Part shown: piece by piece, positions 36,243 to 49,473 of the stretch
How positions within the stretch are numbered: the stretch's first letter is position 1
Layout of the letters: the number at the start of each line of letters is the position of its first letter
Assembly: GCA_035235625.1 (NCBI GenBank)
Contig: CP141140.1
Location: 37,505,351-37,569,350 of the forward strand
DNA from: Saururus chinensis
Lineage: Eukaryota; Streptophyta; Magnoliopsida; Piperales; Saururaceae
Reading direction: 5' to 3'
DNA: 64,000 nt
The notes under the pieces: generated by a model
What the model was told of the DNA's origin: nothing
Databases searched by the model: none
What the model saw: only the letters and a program-made list of their open reading frames with translations
Made by a program: the position numbers and the translations under genes

Positions 36243-37734
36243 TTGGCCATGGCCCCAACCCTCAAATGCCCAAGGGCTACCATTTCCTCCTCCCACTCAC
36301 ACCATCCTACTATTGGTTCTGATTCGCAGCATGCTCAACCTCCTTCTCCACTCGGAGCTGCTCAGCTTCAACTAAGATTGACCCCTGCTCGCAATACCAG
36401 TGTTCAGCTCTGCCTTCCATCTGGCCATCCTCGTCCCATTGTTGCTGAACATGGCATTCCGCTGGCCCTTGATGCTGAGTTTGCTGAGATCGGCCTCTTT
36501 CTCCAGCTGCTCCATCCGCTTCAACTTCATCCGCTTCTTCGCTGGAATGGTGCAATCTCTCCCCCACTTGTGCACGCCATGATCCTTCCAACTGGTTCCC
36601 CATTCTCCTTCACTGTCTTCTTGAATGGTTGCCCTACGACCTTTCATGTTGAAGACCTTGCTGCCCTCCTTGATATACCTTTTCATGTTGGCCCCGATGT
36701 GATCATCGACATCGCCTCCAGCCCGGCTATTCATGAAGCTGCTGCCCGCCACATTTGCACCACTCCACAATCATGGTCATTTGAAACTCCGCTGCCCCTC
36801 CGTCACCTCCAGCCGTTATATTGACTTATGCACACCGTATTTCTCCGAAATGTTTATCCACTCTTTGGTAACTCCTCGGAACTCACTGGCTTCATAGCCA
36901 CACTTCTCTATCTCATTGGCTCTGGCCGTTGGGTGTGTCTTTCCTCCCTCATAATGGCCCACATTGTCAAGTTTGATCGTAAGCCCGGCCACAGTGCATT
37001 CCTCTTTGGGCATTTGATCACGCACTTGGCTTCTGCATGTTTGGGGTTGCCTCTTCCTTTAGGCACAAAACTCCCTCCTAAATCTTTCACCATCCAACAA
37101 TTCCATACATTGGGGATGACTCTTTGTTTTCTCCACCTTGCAGCCTCTCCTGAGCCTATTGGCATTCCGCTTGAGCTCCCACCACCGGAACCCATACCAA
37201 TAACTTCACCTCCACATAATCCACCTCAACTAACTACCCCTCCACTACTCTCAAAGGATGCCCCTTTTGTTGCTAACTTCAACCTCTTTGATTTTCTTCT
37301 CCAAAGTCCCGAGTCTCCCTCAAGTTGGAGCACCTCCAATGGCTCCCTCGAGCTAGTCCTCTCTCACCTTGAGTCTCTCACTACGGGTCAGGCTACCATT
37401 CTCTCCCGCCTTGACTCCTTATCCTCTGCCCAAGAAGCCCTCCACTCTCAACTCTGTGCACATCTCCCAAAACTTTTGCCGCTGTCCGAGGCTCTTTCTG
37501 CCCTTTCTCCATTAGCCTCCTCTCTTCCCTCTCATCTTGAGGCGCTCGTTGTTGCCCATGCACAATTGGGTGATGTGCTTTGTACTATGCTTGAGGCTTA
37601 CTCCCTCTATTCTACTTCTCTCTCGTGACCTGCATAGTGAACTTGGGTTGGATTTTGCTATCCTTGGCAGTGATGTTGTAGCTGAGATTTGCACTCAGCA
37701 AGGTGTGCTTAAAGGGATAACCACCGATCTATGA
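36243..37734 (+). pseudogene. Extra 3' ORF region of the copia element (env-like position, fossil)
   Basis: A proline-, serine- and leucine-rich reading region between RNase H and the 3' LTR. The first half contains FTVFLNGCPTTFHVEDLAAL, which recalls the plant-transposon-protein domain found in several plant LTR elements. The second half has a leucine-heptad, coiled-coil pattern (SHLESLTTGQATILSRLDSL). Maximus/SIRE elements carry an ORF here that has been called envelope-like. I see no clear signal peptide or membrane span, so I make no functional claim. Base composition is richer in C and T than the rest of the element. Broken. Confidence 0.55.
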
Positions 37735-38369
37735 GAACTTATTTTAAGCCTTGGCTGTGTCACCACTCCGGTGGCAAAGTGGTTGCTCCATCTGCAACAC
37801 ACTATGGAGGATTACCTCCACCTTGTCCCTCACCCACTACCTTGAGTGCCCTCACCATGGGTGGCCCACATTTTGGATGCGCGCCTACTGCTTCTACTTG
37901 AGCATATCATTTTGGCCACTGCCTTGCGCCTAATGTTTCATGAACCATGGAATTTACTCCAATTTTGCATTCATGTAATTATTGACAATCAGAGTATTCT
38001 CATGTATGTAGATTCAATAAAACTCAAGAAGTCACATTAATTTATTGCTTTCAATGTTGTAAATGTCATACATGAGCCTTGCTTGCTATGTGCTACTTTC
38101 TCAACATTCCATGTGTTGTCTTTGTCTTTTTTCACTAACAAAAAGAGGGAGAATAATATCCCACCATAATTTATGTTCTTGCAGTAAGCTTTTATAGGAA
38201 AAAAATCTTCTGATCCAAGCATCTGCAAAGGGGGAGCTTACGTTCATATAGTTAGGGGGAGCATTTATAGTGTTTTGTAAAACATTCTTATACTTGTATA
38301 TCTTTTTCTATGCAAAAATGAGTGCTTCAAGTGAAAGGTTGTTCTATAGGGTATTTTGTCACAAAAATG

Positions 38370-38383
38370 ACAAAGGGGAAGAT
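38370..38383 (+). other. Polypurine tract of the copia element
   Basis: ACAAAGGGGAAGAT directly precedes the 3' LTR. Further G-rich tracts (AAAGGGGGAGC, TTAGGGGGAGC) lie just upstream near 38.23-38.26 kb. Confidence 0.65.
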
Positions 38384-40025
38384 TGTTAATGTCGTGTCAG
38401 AAAAATAGTGTATTCTCCCACCTAGACGATTGTCAATTTTTATGACATATTTGTGAGTGAGCCCATGAGTTATTAAGGTGAAGTTGATTTGAAGAGAAGA
38501 TCACAAGGCAGCAAACTAAAGCTCCAAATCATCTACAAATTCCATTAAGCTCAATATTTAGATCAATTACAACTGGCACTCTCACCATGGTTCTTACAGA
38601 CATTTCTTTCTCCCCCTAGGTCCTTATAGTAAATAACTAATTCTCTAAGGTCACTCATAAAGCTTTGTCTAACTCACACATGGGTAGACCTACCCACTCA
38701 TGGGTAAACTTACCCACACATGGGTAGTCTTACCCACTCTTGGGTAGGCTCACCCACCCATGGGTAGACTTACCCACCAATGAGTATACTTACCCACTAA
38801 TGGGTAACCACACTCATGGGCAGACTTACCCACACATGGGTAAACTCGCCCACAGATGGGTAGTCTTACCCACACATAGGTAGTCTTACCCACTCTTGGG
38901 TAGGCTTACCCACACATGAGTACACTCACCCACCAATGAGTAAGAAATATCATCTCTTGACCTCTATAAATACCCATGTCATTGGAAGAGGTGATCATCA
39001 AATAGAGCTAAACCCTCTCAAGTCCCCTAGGCATTCTTGTAGCTTCCTTGCCATATTTTTGGAATGTCTTGGGCCACTTGTCTTGAATTTCCTCTCTCAT
39101 TTAAAGGAATATCAATGGAATCTCTCTTGAGAGCCATGGAAGAAATTCAAGCTTGATAGACTTTGGTTTCTTGTTCCTATAGAGTTGAATCATTAGAAAC
39201 CATTCTCCTCTACCCGATTCCCTTGGCTTTTGAAATATTTCCTTCCAAAGCCTTAAATTTGTCATAAGTACCCATCCTCCCATAGGCAATGGCCATAGAA
39301 GATTCTCAATGAGGAAATGAGAATGTGCTTATAACTATTTGGCTAAGGTTTCCTTCATTTTATAAAAAACCACCTAAAAACCATCTAATAATCCTCAACA
39401 ATTTTAGAGCATTAAATTAGATCCAAGGTTAGATGTGGGATGGTGAAAGATTGAACACTCTTCAAGTTCACACATACTACTTGCAAGGGCAAGCTATTGT
39501 AAGTGTTCTTAAGATCTCCTCTTCCTAAATTTCTAGTTGGTAGAGTAAACCTACTGGTTGACACACCTTGGTGAGAGGAATAAGTTGTGCATAGCCCACA
39601 GAGTGTGGATTCAATTAAATGTATGTTCGGTCACTAGTGAACCAAGGAAAATCGGGGTGTGTAAATGGTTGTGGGATAGCCGAACCCCTTACTTAGTGGA
39701 TGTCAAAGGTGCCTTGGATTAGGTGCTCTGAGAGTGGATGTACCCGTCTAAGCATGTGCTTGATGGCGAACCCCTATAAATCTCTTTGTGCATGATACCT
39801 TTATTTGTTTGAAGTTGACTTTACATATCTAACTTCACATCGCTTGTGTCCCTCTCTCACCTTTGCGCATTCTAAATATGAATATCTGTCTTTATTGAAT
39901 GTACACATGATTTATTTGTTTTGATCATCATTGTCATGTTCTGTGGAATTAAATTTACAAGTAACTTTTAAATGTTTGTCCTATTCACCCCCCCTCTAGG
40001 ACTCTCTCTCCTTAGCATACTTTTA
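38384..40025 (+). repeat. 3' LTR of the copia element
   Basis: Begins TGTTAATGTCGTGTCAG and is followed directly by GAAAT (40026-40030). Similar end to end to the 5' LTR, including the palindromic minisatellite. Confidence 0.88.
38677..38942. repeat. 20-bp palindromic minisatellite in the 3' LTR
   Basis: The same TGGGTAG...TTACCCAC array as in the 5' LTR, about 13 units, with different single-unit variants. Confidence 0.9.
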
Positions 40026-40030
40026 GAAAT
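40026..40030. repeat. Right target-site duplication GAAAT of the copia element
   Basis: Perfect match to 28699-28703. Together they fix the insertion point in the Athila integrase region. Confidence 0.85.
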
Positions 40031-43000
40031 GTCACTACAACCTTATGGTCATTGGTTTTTGTCGCTATGGCTTCAATCCATTTGGAAACATAATCGACAG
40101 CAATGAAGATGTAAGTGTAACCAAAGGAGGGTGGAAATGGACCCATGAAATCTGTTCCCCAAACATAAAAAATCTTGACAATGAGGATGGGTTGCAAGAA
40201 AGAGCCTTTAGATGCTGACATCTATCGCAAGACTTACAAAAATATGAGCATCCCTAAACGAGGTGGGCTAGTAAAATCCACTTTGAAGAACCTTAGCAGT
40301 TGTTTTCTTTCCGCCAAAATGACTACCACAAGCGTGAGAGTGACAAAATGTGAGAATAATATGGGATTCACTCTTGGGCACACATCGTTGGATAATCAGG
40401 TCAAAACAAAACTTAAAAAGATCGGAGTCATCCTAATAGTAGTGCTTAACAAGAGAAAAGAATAAATCTTTGTCTTGTTTAGTCCAATTAGAGGGAATGC
40501 GAGCCATGACAAAATAGTTAACAATGTAGGCAAACTAGGGGGTGAGGTGGTAGAGACAACAAAGAGCTACTCATCGGGGAAAGAATCATGAAGTGGTTTA
40601 AGGTGTGAAGGTTCCTCGAGTAAGATCCTAGACAAATGATCAACCACGACATTCTCAACACCTTTTTTATCCTTAATTTCACAATCAAACTCTTGGAAGA
40701 GAAAAATCTAGCGGATAAGCCTAGGCTTGGTATCCTTCTTAGAAAGAAGGTAGCTTAAGGCTGCATGATGAAAAAAGATAATAATTTTTTACCCTAAAAG
40801 GTATGATCAAAATTTATCAAGGGCATAGACAATAGCTAGAAGTTCATTTTCCGTGGTGGTATAGTTTAATTGGGCATCAGAAAGGGTCTTGCTAGCGTAA
40901 TAAATGACATGGGGTACTTTGTTCACTCTTTGGCCAAGGACTACACCCACAATATAGTCAGAGGCATCGCACATAATCTCAAAGGGTAGGAATGGTCTGA
41001 GAGCTGAATGATAGAGGTGGTAAAGAGGAGTGTACAAAGTTTGGTGAAAGCTTTCATACAAGCATCATCAAAATCAAAAGGTACGTCCTGAGCCAACAAA
41101 TGACACAATGGTCGAGAAATATTTTTAAAGTCCTTAATAAATCACCAATAGAAACTGGCATGCCCTAAAATAGAACAAACCTATCTTACCATAGTGGGGG
41201 TAGGCAGGTTAGCTATAAGGTCAACTTTGGCCGTCCACTTCAATACCATGTTTGAAAAAAAAATGACCTAAAACAATGCCCTCTTGAACCATAAAATGAC
41301 TCATCTCCCAACTCAAAACCAAATTAGTCTCCTCACATCGTTTAAGAACAAAAGATAAATTAAGTAGACGCACATCAAACGAAACACCAAAAACATAAAA
41401 AATGTCAATAAAAATTTCCAAAATCTTATTGATCATATCGGAAAATATAGACATCATGCAACTTTGAAACATAGCTGAGCATTACACAAACCAAATGGCA
41501 TACATCTATGAGCAAATGTACAAAATGGACAACTGAAGATGGTCTTCTCTTGATCCCCTGTAAACACATGTACTTGATTATAACCTTAGTATTCATCTAG
41601 AAAAAAATAGAAGTCCTGACTTGTTAGTTTCTCTAAGATTTGGTCAATGAATGACAAGCAAAAATTGTCCTTTCGGGTCATAGAATTCAACTTCCGATAG
41701 TTTATACACTCTCCACCATGTGGTTACCCGAGTAGGGACTAACTCTCCTAAAGAATTTGGCTTGACAGTGAATCTAGACTTCTTGGGAACAACCTCAGTG
41801 GACTCACCTACTCATTATTAGAGATAGGGTATATGGTACCCTCATCTAAAACTTTGACCACCTCCTTCATGACTACCTACCACTTGTTAGGGTTCAACCT
41901 CTGTTATCCTTCTCTTAAGGGTTTAGCCTTATCCGTTAGGTACATTTTATGCATGCAAATGGACGGGTCAATCCCCCTAAGGTCAGCTACTGTCCATCCT
42001 ATGGTTCTCCTATGTGTGACAAGGACAGTAAGCAATTTACTCTATTGGTCTCTAGTAAAGTGAGAGGAAATAATTACTAGGAGAGTATCCTTGGGTTCCA
42101 AGAAGGCATATTTAAGAAAGCTGGGTAAGTTCTTCAGCTCAAGCGTAGGTAGTGACTCTCTGAAGGGCTTAAGGGGTGGGTGCAGCTAAGTTAGGCATGG
42201 GCTCTGCCTAGAGCCTCCAAGAAGATGACTCCAGAACACTGGCAACTGTTAGTTGGCTATAGGCCTCCTCTAAAGATGGGTCATTAGTGGACTTCTCTAA
42301 CCCAAGGTATAGTAAAATTGTTTCAAGCGCATCTCTCATGAGGGTAAGGGGGAGGGCTTCATTGACTAAGTCATCTACATGGCAAACCATACAACATTCA
42401 AAGTCATACTCAACAGAAGGTTGGTTAGATGCATGAAACACATTGAGCCTCACCATCATGTTCCCAAAGGGCATCTCTATCACCCCCATTCGACAACTGA
42501 TACAAACATTAGTGGTGGCAAGGAAGGGGTGACCTAGAAGTACAAGGCTTTGGTGTGTGGAATTGAAGATAGGGTCCATATCTAAGACAAGAAAGTCAAT
42601 GGGGAAAGAACTGGTCAACACCAACTAAGACATCTTCAATGATTCTCTGGGGTTTACGCACAGAATGGTTAGCAAATTGAAGAGTAACTAACATGGGTTG
42701 CATGTCTCCTAAATCTAATTGCTCATACACCGAGTAAGGGAGCAGATTGACGCTCACACTAAAGTCAAGGAGGGCTTTATGGATTGAGTGATCGCCTATG
42801 ATACAAGAAATAGTGAGCACTCCAAGGTCCTTATATTTATGTGGGGTGTCAAACTTCAAAAGAGATCTAACTTGCTCAGTGAGGAAGACTTTCTTAGACA
42901 CATGGATCTTGGATTTACGCTTTTAAGTGCATAAGTCATTAAGAAACTTAACATAAGCAAGGACTTGCTTAATGAAATCTATGAGGGGGAGATTAATTTT

Positions 43001-43838
43001 GACTTATTTAAAAGTTTCAAGAATTTTATCCATCCTAGTCATGTTCTAAATGGTGGGGCCATGTCAAGATATTGAGGAAAATGTGCTTTAGAGATATAAG
43101 ATCCCTCAGAAGTGGTCTTCGACTGTGGCTTTGATGAAGGGGAAGGAGAGATAGACTCCTTTATTTTTGGCTCACTCTCTAACTTTTGAGGTTCATTTGG
43201 GACAGACTTCTCTAACTCTTCATTCAAAGTACGTAAGGAATCACCCCTAACCTAATTGTCAATATGCTGAAAGGGTAGTTATGAACTGAACTTATTTATT
43301 AAAAGAACTCCCTCTACTCCAAACTGATGTTTAGGGTTTGTAGGGGCTAACTTGGCAATGTAGCCATCTCTCACTTATTGATAGCATTAGTTAGTTGTCA
43401 AATTTAGGCTTCTAGCTTCACAATAGATTGTGTGTGAGAGTATAGGAGTTGGGATTAATATTAAAGAACTTGCAGGGCACTCAAAACCTTTTCTTCGAAA
43501 CTTGGACTCCTACTAGTTTGGACATACAGTGGTTGCACTTAGGATTGTTGGTACGGGGCTGGTGGCACTTGAAAGGGTGGCAGAAGGGGTTGGATACCAC
43601 TTGACCCTTGATTAGGGTTCCGTTAAGAGAAGTTAGGGTGATTCCTCCACCCATGGTTGTATGTGTGTGAGAATGGATTATTCTCAACCCTAGGGAAGGA
43701 TTGGGTGGCGTTCACATGATCTTGATTAAGCTCAGAGAATTGAGAGGCAGAGGGGCACTCTATGATAGTATGGGCTGGGATAAGATATATCATGCATGTG
43801 TCTTGAGTGAAGGGAGTGGGTTGATGGGTTGAAGTCAT

Positions 43839-44949
43839 AAGGAAGTGGGATAAGATATATCATGCCCCTTGGTGGATAGGTTGCTCTTAAGATTAAGCTA
43901 TTGATAAATTATGATCACAAAAACCATTGAAAGCATTAAAGCAAATGAAATCATAATTAATATTTGCCCACATGTGTCCCAATTGATAGTGCTATCAAGA
44001 CTCAAACCCAATTGTGGTATTAGGGAGCTCATTGCACTCATGGGAAGGGCTAGGACTAGGAAAAGGAAGAATTGCAAGCCCACAATGGTAAACAATTCAT
44101 ATGTGTCATATTAGGTACACATGTACAACCCTAGAAGTCACATGTACTGTGTTGCAAACACATGTGCTAAGCTGCCTAAAACCATGGAAATTAGGGTTCT
44201 CCCCTCTGTTTCAAATTATTTCTTGTGATGTAGTGACTTCTAGAGGTCTTGTGTCACCTCCTAGTCCTTTTTTATTTGAGAATATTTACTATCATTAAAG
44301 TTGTGTGCTAACTCTCCTACATGGTATGTCTTTACAAAAACGGGTTAGGCTAACCCTAAGGGCATTGTGATAATTCTCCTACATATGATACGATCTTCTA
44401 CTTTCTTACGTTTCAAGTCATTGCCCCGTCAAGAGGTTCCACTCTAAAATTGGTTTGTGTATTCACACTAATGCTGTCCAATCTAGTTATATGGGTATTT
44501 TTGTTATTTTGTATAGGGTCTTCCTGAACTCTAATGGGTCATGACTAAGCTAAAGGGCACTCCTAGATATTAGGTAATATTTGTGATATTTTATGGGGCC
44601 ATCAACCCCTTAAACCAACCTTGGTTAACTCATTGGTTCATACCGATTTAACCAATTACTGGCATTTTCACTCATCATGTGGCTTGGTCCATAGTTAGGG
44701 TACCTCACCTCTCATTAGGATTTTTCCCAATCTTTAACTCTACTTGTAGTACTCTAAATTGGAGCCCTCTTTGAATATTTAACTATAGTTCAATTATAAG
44801 AGTAAAGTAATCATTTTATAGCCTCTAGGATATTTCCCGAGGATGAAACTTAGTCCAAACACTTATAACTCTCTCCAAGTCCATCTTGTTATTTTCTTAA
44901 GTTTTTTGGATACCTTTTGCCCCTTGAACTAGTCTTTCAATGGTTTTTC
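43839..44949. other. Junction between two head-to-head Athila-lineage fragments
   Basis: Between the minus-strand gag remnant and the plus-strand gag remnant. Short frames on both strands show no certain domain. No LTR is present, so the 5' ends of both elements are missing. The exact joining point is not visible by eye. Confidence 0.4.
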
Positions 44950-46685
44950 TTAAGTATTACTAGCCCCTATCCACCAACCTTAAGTGCAACCTTCATATGT
45001 CCAACCTAATAAGAGTCCGAGTTTTGAAGAAAATGTATCGAGTGCCCTGCAAGGCCTTCAATCTCAATCCGAACTCCTCCACTCTCGCACACAATCTATA
45101 ACAAAGTTCGAAGCCCAAATTGGACAACTAGCCAATGCTATCAATAAGCGAGAGATGCGGACATTGCCAAGTTAACCTCTACAAAACCCTAAAGATCAAT
45201 TTCGGGTAGAGGGCGTTCCTCCCTCTAATGAACAAGTTAATTCAATAATGACCCTTAGGAGTGAGAGGATTGTTAACAAGAATGTTGGGGGGACACCAAT
45301 GACAGATGTAGGAGTGAGGAGTTAGAGAGGGCAACCCCTAATGAGCCTCAAGTAGAAGTGAGTGCACCACATAAGGAGTTTATATCTCCTTCTCCTTCCT
45401 CAGAGCCACAGTCTAAAACCACTTCCGATATATCTTATATCCCTAGGGCACCTTTTCCTCAGTGTCTTGACATATCCCCACCATTTAGAAAGAGTACGGC
45501 TAAGATGGATGATATTCTTGAGACTTTTTAACAAGTCAAAATTAATCTCTCCTTCTTAGATGTCATTAAACAAGTCTCTGCTTATGATAAGTTCCTCAAG
45601 GACCTATGCACTCAAAAGCGTAAATCTAAGACCCATGTGTCTAAGAAGGTATTTCTCACCGAGCAAGTTAGCTCTTTTTTGAATTTTGACACCCCACCTA
45701 AGTATAAGGACCCTGGAGTGCCTACTATTTCTTGTGTTATAGGCGATCACTCCTTTCATAGAGCCCTCCTTGACCTTGGTGCGAGTGTCAATCTACTCCC
45801 TTACTCGGTGTATGAGAAACTAGGGTTAGGTGAATTGCAGCCTACATCAATTACCTTGTAGTTAGCCAACTATTCTGTGCATAAACCTCAAGGGGTCATT
45901 GAGGATGTTTTAGTGAAGGTTGACCAGTTGTTCATTTTCCCTGTTGATTTTATTGTCTTAGATATGGAGACCTTTGCCAACCCCACACATCAGATTCTTA
46001 TCATTCTAGGTCGCCCTTTCCTTGCCACAGCTAATGCATGCAAAAATTGTAGGACGGGGGTAATGGAGATGACTTTTGGGAACATGAAAGTGCAACTGAA
46101 TGTTTTTGATGTGTCAAACTATTTGCCTGCAACTTCTAATGTTGAGTGTTTTATGGTAGACAATTTTAGGTTTGATGCTTATGATAGAGGTCCATCTTTT
46201 GTAACATCAGCCCATAATCAAGTCATTCCTTCTAATTTTTCTACATCATCTTTTTGGAGATTTAAGAGAAGAGATAATTCTAATATCTACGCGTCACCCT
46301 GATATATTTGAGAATGTTAGCAATGTTTGGCTAAAGACAATAAACTTAACGCTTCTTGGGAGGCAACCCATGTTTTTTATTTATTTTTCCTTCCTTTTGT
46401 TTAGTTTCTTTGCTTTATTTAGGTTTTATTTACTTATTTTTCTCAACTTTTATTTTTTTTCTCATTATAGTTTTTCTTCTTTTATGAGATATAATATTTT
46501 AGGTTTGGGGAAATGCACATTACTTATATTTATTTCTTTTCTCTAATCCTATGTACTTCACTTTTATATTAGTAGATTAGTTATGCTTTCAGGTGATATC
46601 TTTATTTCCCTCTCTTACTTATTGATGTCATTGTAGTAAATATTTTCTTTAACATTGAGGACAATGTTCAGTTTAGGTTTGGGGG

Positions 46686-49473
46686 TGTAGAAAGTCATTT
46701 TTCTTTTAGGATGTTTTAGACTATTTTTCATTATTTCTTTTGTTTTCTTTTCTTTTAAGTGGGTTTTATCGCTTATTTTATTTTAAAAGCATATGTCTAT
46801 TTTTAAATAGATCAATTTCATGAAGAAAGTTTAAGTAATTAATTAAGTGATGAAAATGATTAAGTAAGTAATTTCTATTTTATTTTCTTTATCTTGGATA
46901 ATTGTGCTTATATTTTTAAATCACATTTCACACACTTGAAGCTTGTGGGAATATAATTTTATGATTTATTACTTATAATCTTAGTAGGATATCTTTAACT
47001 GAGCATATTTTTTAAAAACGTGACAATTGAGCATTTTTTAATATTTTATGATAAATCTTTATGTTTAGCTTTTATTTGAAATTTTTTTGGGATAAGTGTA
47101 TAATGAAATAAAAAGAATGAAAAAAAAGAATGAAAAAAAGTTGAAGAAAAAAAATAGATTGAATGGAAAAAAAATTGATGAAAAAAAGTAAGGGTTTATT
47201 TCTCTTTTTACTGAGTAACCGGACCTTGTGCCCGGGCAAGTATAAGGGATTGTGTCAAAAGGTGAAAAGTTGAGATAAATTCTTTTATGACCTGCTTTGT
47301 TCTATAGCCTTTATAGTTCGAGTTATTAAGCCTGAGGGGTGTTTCAATACCTAGTGCCTTGAGCCAACTGGATTAGGGACACTCGCCTAACGCTTGTTAC
47401 ATGAACTATTTAGAAAGCTTAATAGAACTAAGTATTGCACAAGTCATTTTTTGAGGTATATTATGTTCTTATTCCCTGAATTTAATTAAAATTTGAAGGC
47501 TATTACATGAAGGTTTATTATGAGATATTAAGGATGAAAGATTGTCATTGTTATATTTTTGAGTTAGTAAACTTTAATGAACTTGGTTAATGGGTCACAT
47601 AAGATATGTTTGTTAATAAAGAATGAAATTATATGACTACAAAGTTTCTACACTTCATGTTTTTGAAATGTATATATGTAGTTGCACAATTATTTCTAAG
47701 ATGGGGTTATAGAATATATTATTCCTTACTTGAAAGTGATCAAATCGATATTGTTTACTTGTTTCAAGTATTTGTGGTTGGTTCTTTTTAAAAATAGTTA
47801 TGCGTTTTTAAGAGAATATTATTTTTAGAATTTTTGTTTTCTTATTTTATTTTTAAGTTTAGATGTTTGTAGGTACCATTACTGCAAACCTTCATAAGAT
47901 ACAACTCGTCCAACTAGGGACACCTAGGGGTTTAAATGCTTGTTGCATACGCTAAATACAATCGTGATTCCCTACGAAAGTGACATTTATTTATTTTTCT
48001 AGATTAGCTGTTTTGTTTTATTTTTGTTTTGCTCGAGAACTAACAAAATATAGTTTGATCAGTATGAAATATATATCTATTTTATATGTCTTTTTACCTT
48101 ATTTGCTAGTATAGATTAGGTTAATTTAGTGTTAGTTATGGTTTATTTAGATTAAGATAGTTGTTAATATTTTAGTTTGATTAATAATTAAATTTAGAAA
48201 TTAGTAGTTTAGGCATGTATTTAAATTAAGTTAGGATTTTAATTACATTTTACATGTCTAAAATATAATATTTTATATTTTGTATGCAAAGTGCACTTAT
48301 CAAGGTACTTGGACAATGTTTGGAATAATTCAAAATAGTCTTGTTATGCTTTAAAATGATTTGGACAGCTTTTCAGAGTTATAAACAAGCTAAAAATTAA
48401 CATGGACATGAAAGAAAAAGATTAATGAATAGAAATTGGACTGTCCAGATTGTAGAAACAATGTAGCCGATCGAACAGGGCGTTTTAAGTATCAAACGGC
48501 TAAATGTGATTTTGAAGACAAATTCAGTACAGGCGATCGAACGGGCATGCAGGGCAATCAATCGGGATAACGCACAGTTTCCTAGTTTAAGCCAATTTTT
48601 AATCCTTTTTGTATTAAACTTCTTCCTACGGCTCTTATGCCTATATAAAGACATATTTGGCTCAAAATTAAAGGATTCCAGTATATTTTCTAAAGAAAAA
48701 AAGGAATAAGAAAATGAAAAAGAACACAAAGCTTTTAATGGAAATCAAGAGCTTCCTTCTACAATGGAAGGATAGAATATTCTTTTACTTAGGAGTTCAT
48801 GAAGCTATAGATAAGTTTTAGTTTCTTTTCTTTTTAATTTAGATCTCAGTTGTGAATGATGACAATTATATGATAAAGATTTCTTTTTTAATAGAAGAGA
48901 TTTTAATGTTTATTCAAATCTATGTTGATTTATTATCTTGTAGATGATAGATTGACGTGGTTTTGATATTTTTATCGGTTCTAATTTAGGTGATTTAGAT
49001 GAGATGGTCATACAATAGTTTTAATGTTTAGATAATTAATGAATTGGATGAGTTATACTAAGATTAGACGAGTCATGCCTATAGCTAGTTTAGTGTAGAT
49101 GATTCGTGCTATTATTGAATATAGTTTATGTTATGAATTTAATTAATGATTATTCCTGAAGTAATTCTAGCTTGTAGATGAGAATACTTGTTCATATTCA
49201 CACTAGATTTAAATTAAAAGTTAAGAAATTGTTATTATTCTATATTGGGTTCAATTTCTTAAGTAAATTTTATCATATTAATCTCTTGCTTTTAATTTAG
49301 TGATTATTTCTTTTGCTTAATTTTAATTTTAAGTTCTTTTTAGTTTTTAATTAACAAATTCCTCTCTTAGATTTAGTAATAATTCATCCATCCCTGAGGT
49401 TTGACAACCCTTAAATACTTATCCTAGTACAATTACCTTGTACACTTACAAAGAGTTTAATTATAAACGATCA
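46686..49473 (+). repeat. 3' LTR of the plus-strand Athila-lineage element
   Basis: Starts TGTAGAAAGTCATTT after GGTTTGGGGG and ends ATAAACGATCA. A TATA box (CCTATATAAAG, about 48641-48650) marks the promoter in the sense direction. About 2.8 kb, related along its length to the inverted LTR at 23154-25704. Confidence 0.72.
48643..48650 (+). promoter_or_regulatory. TATA box of the Athila-lineage LTR
   Basis: ATATAAAG in CCTATATAAAGACAT, about two thirds of the way through the LTR, as expected for the U3/R border of a long LTR. Confidence 0.5.

Larger units (their letters stand above)
28704..40025 (+). mobile_element. Ty1/copia LTR retrotransposon, Maximus/SIRE-like, broken, nested in Athila
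   Basis: An 11.3-kb element with two LTRs (28704-30370 and 38384-40025), a tRNA-Met type primer-binding site, a polypurine tract and a GAAAT target duplication. Order: gag, protease, integrase, reverse transcriptase, RNase H (the copia order), then an extra ORF region before the 3' LTR, as in Maximus/SIRE elements. The coding region is broken in about ten places. The two LTRs differ at very roughly 6-8% of the 500 bases I compared by eye; with usual plant rates that suggests an insertion a few million years ago. It is younger than the Athila element it interrupts. Confidence 0.88.
23154..43838 (-). mobile_element. Athila-lineage Ty3/gypsy element, broken, split by a copia insertion
   Basis: A fossil in two blocks, 23154-28703 and 40031-43838, separated by the copia element at 28704-40025. 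Parts on the minus strand, 5' to 3': gag C-terminal part (about 43.0-43.84 kb, with YNHGWRNHPNFS), aspartic protease region (about 42.2-42.9 kb), reverse transcriptase (about 41.1-41.7 kb, weak), RNase H (about 40.8-41.06 kb, with CDASDYIVGVVLGQ), integrase (about 40.0-40.2 kb and 28.0-28.7 kb), the GAGGCAACCC post-pol motif, a 3' ORF region (about 25.9-27.1 kb) as Athila elements have, and one LTR. No 5' LTR is present. It carries many breaks (more than ten) and is not functional. Confidence 0.8.
44950..49473 (+). mobile_element. Second Athila-lineage element, plus strand, broken and internally deleted
   Basis: A fossil with a gag C-terminal part (about 44.98-45.18 kb, with KFEAQIGQLANAI), a protease region (about 45.6-46.3 kb, with LLDLGASVNLLPYSVYE), the post-pol motif GGGAGGCAACCC (about 46.36 kb), a polypurine tract and one LTR. 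Reverse transcriptase, RNase H and integrase are absent, so most of pol was lost. The protease is close to that of the minus-strand element at 42.2-42.9 kb, so both belong to one family. No 5' LTR. Confidence 0.8.

Noticed and set aside
36310-36770. Minus-strand ORFs of 97 and 132 codons
   Set aside because: Antisense shadows of the extra 3' coding region of the copia element.
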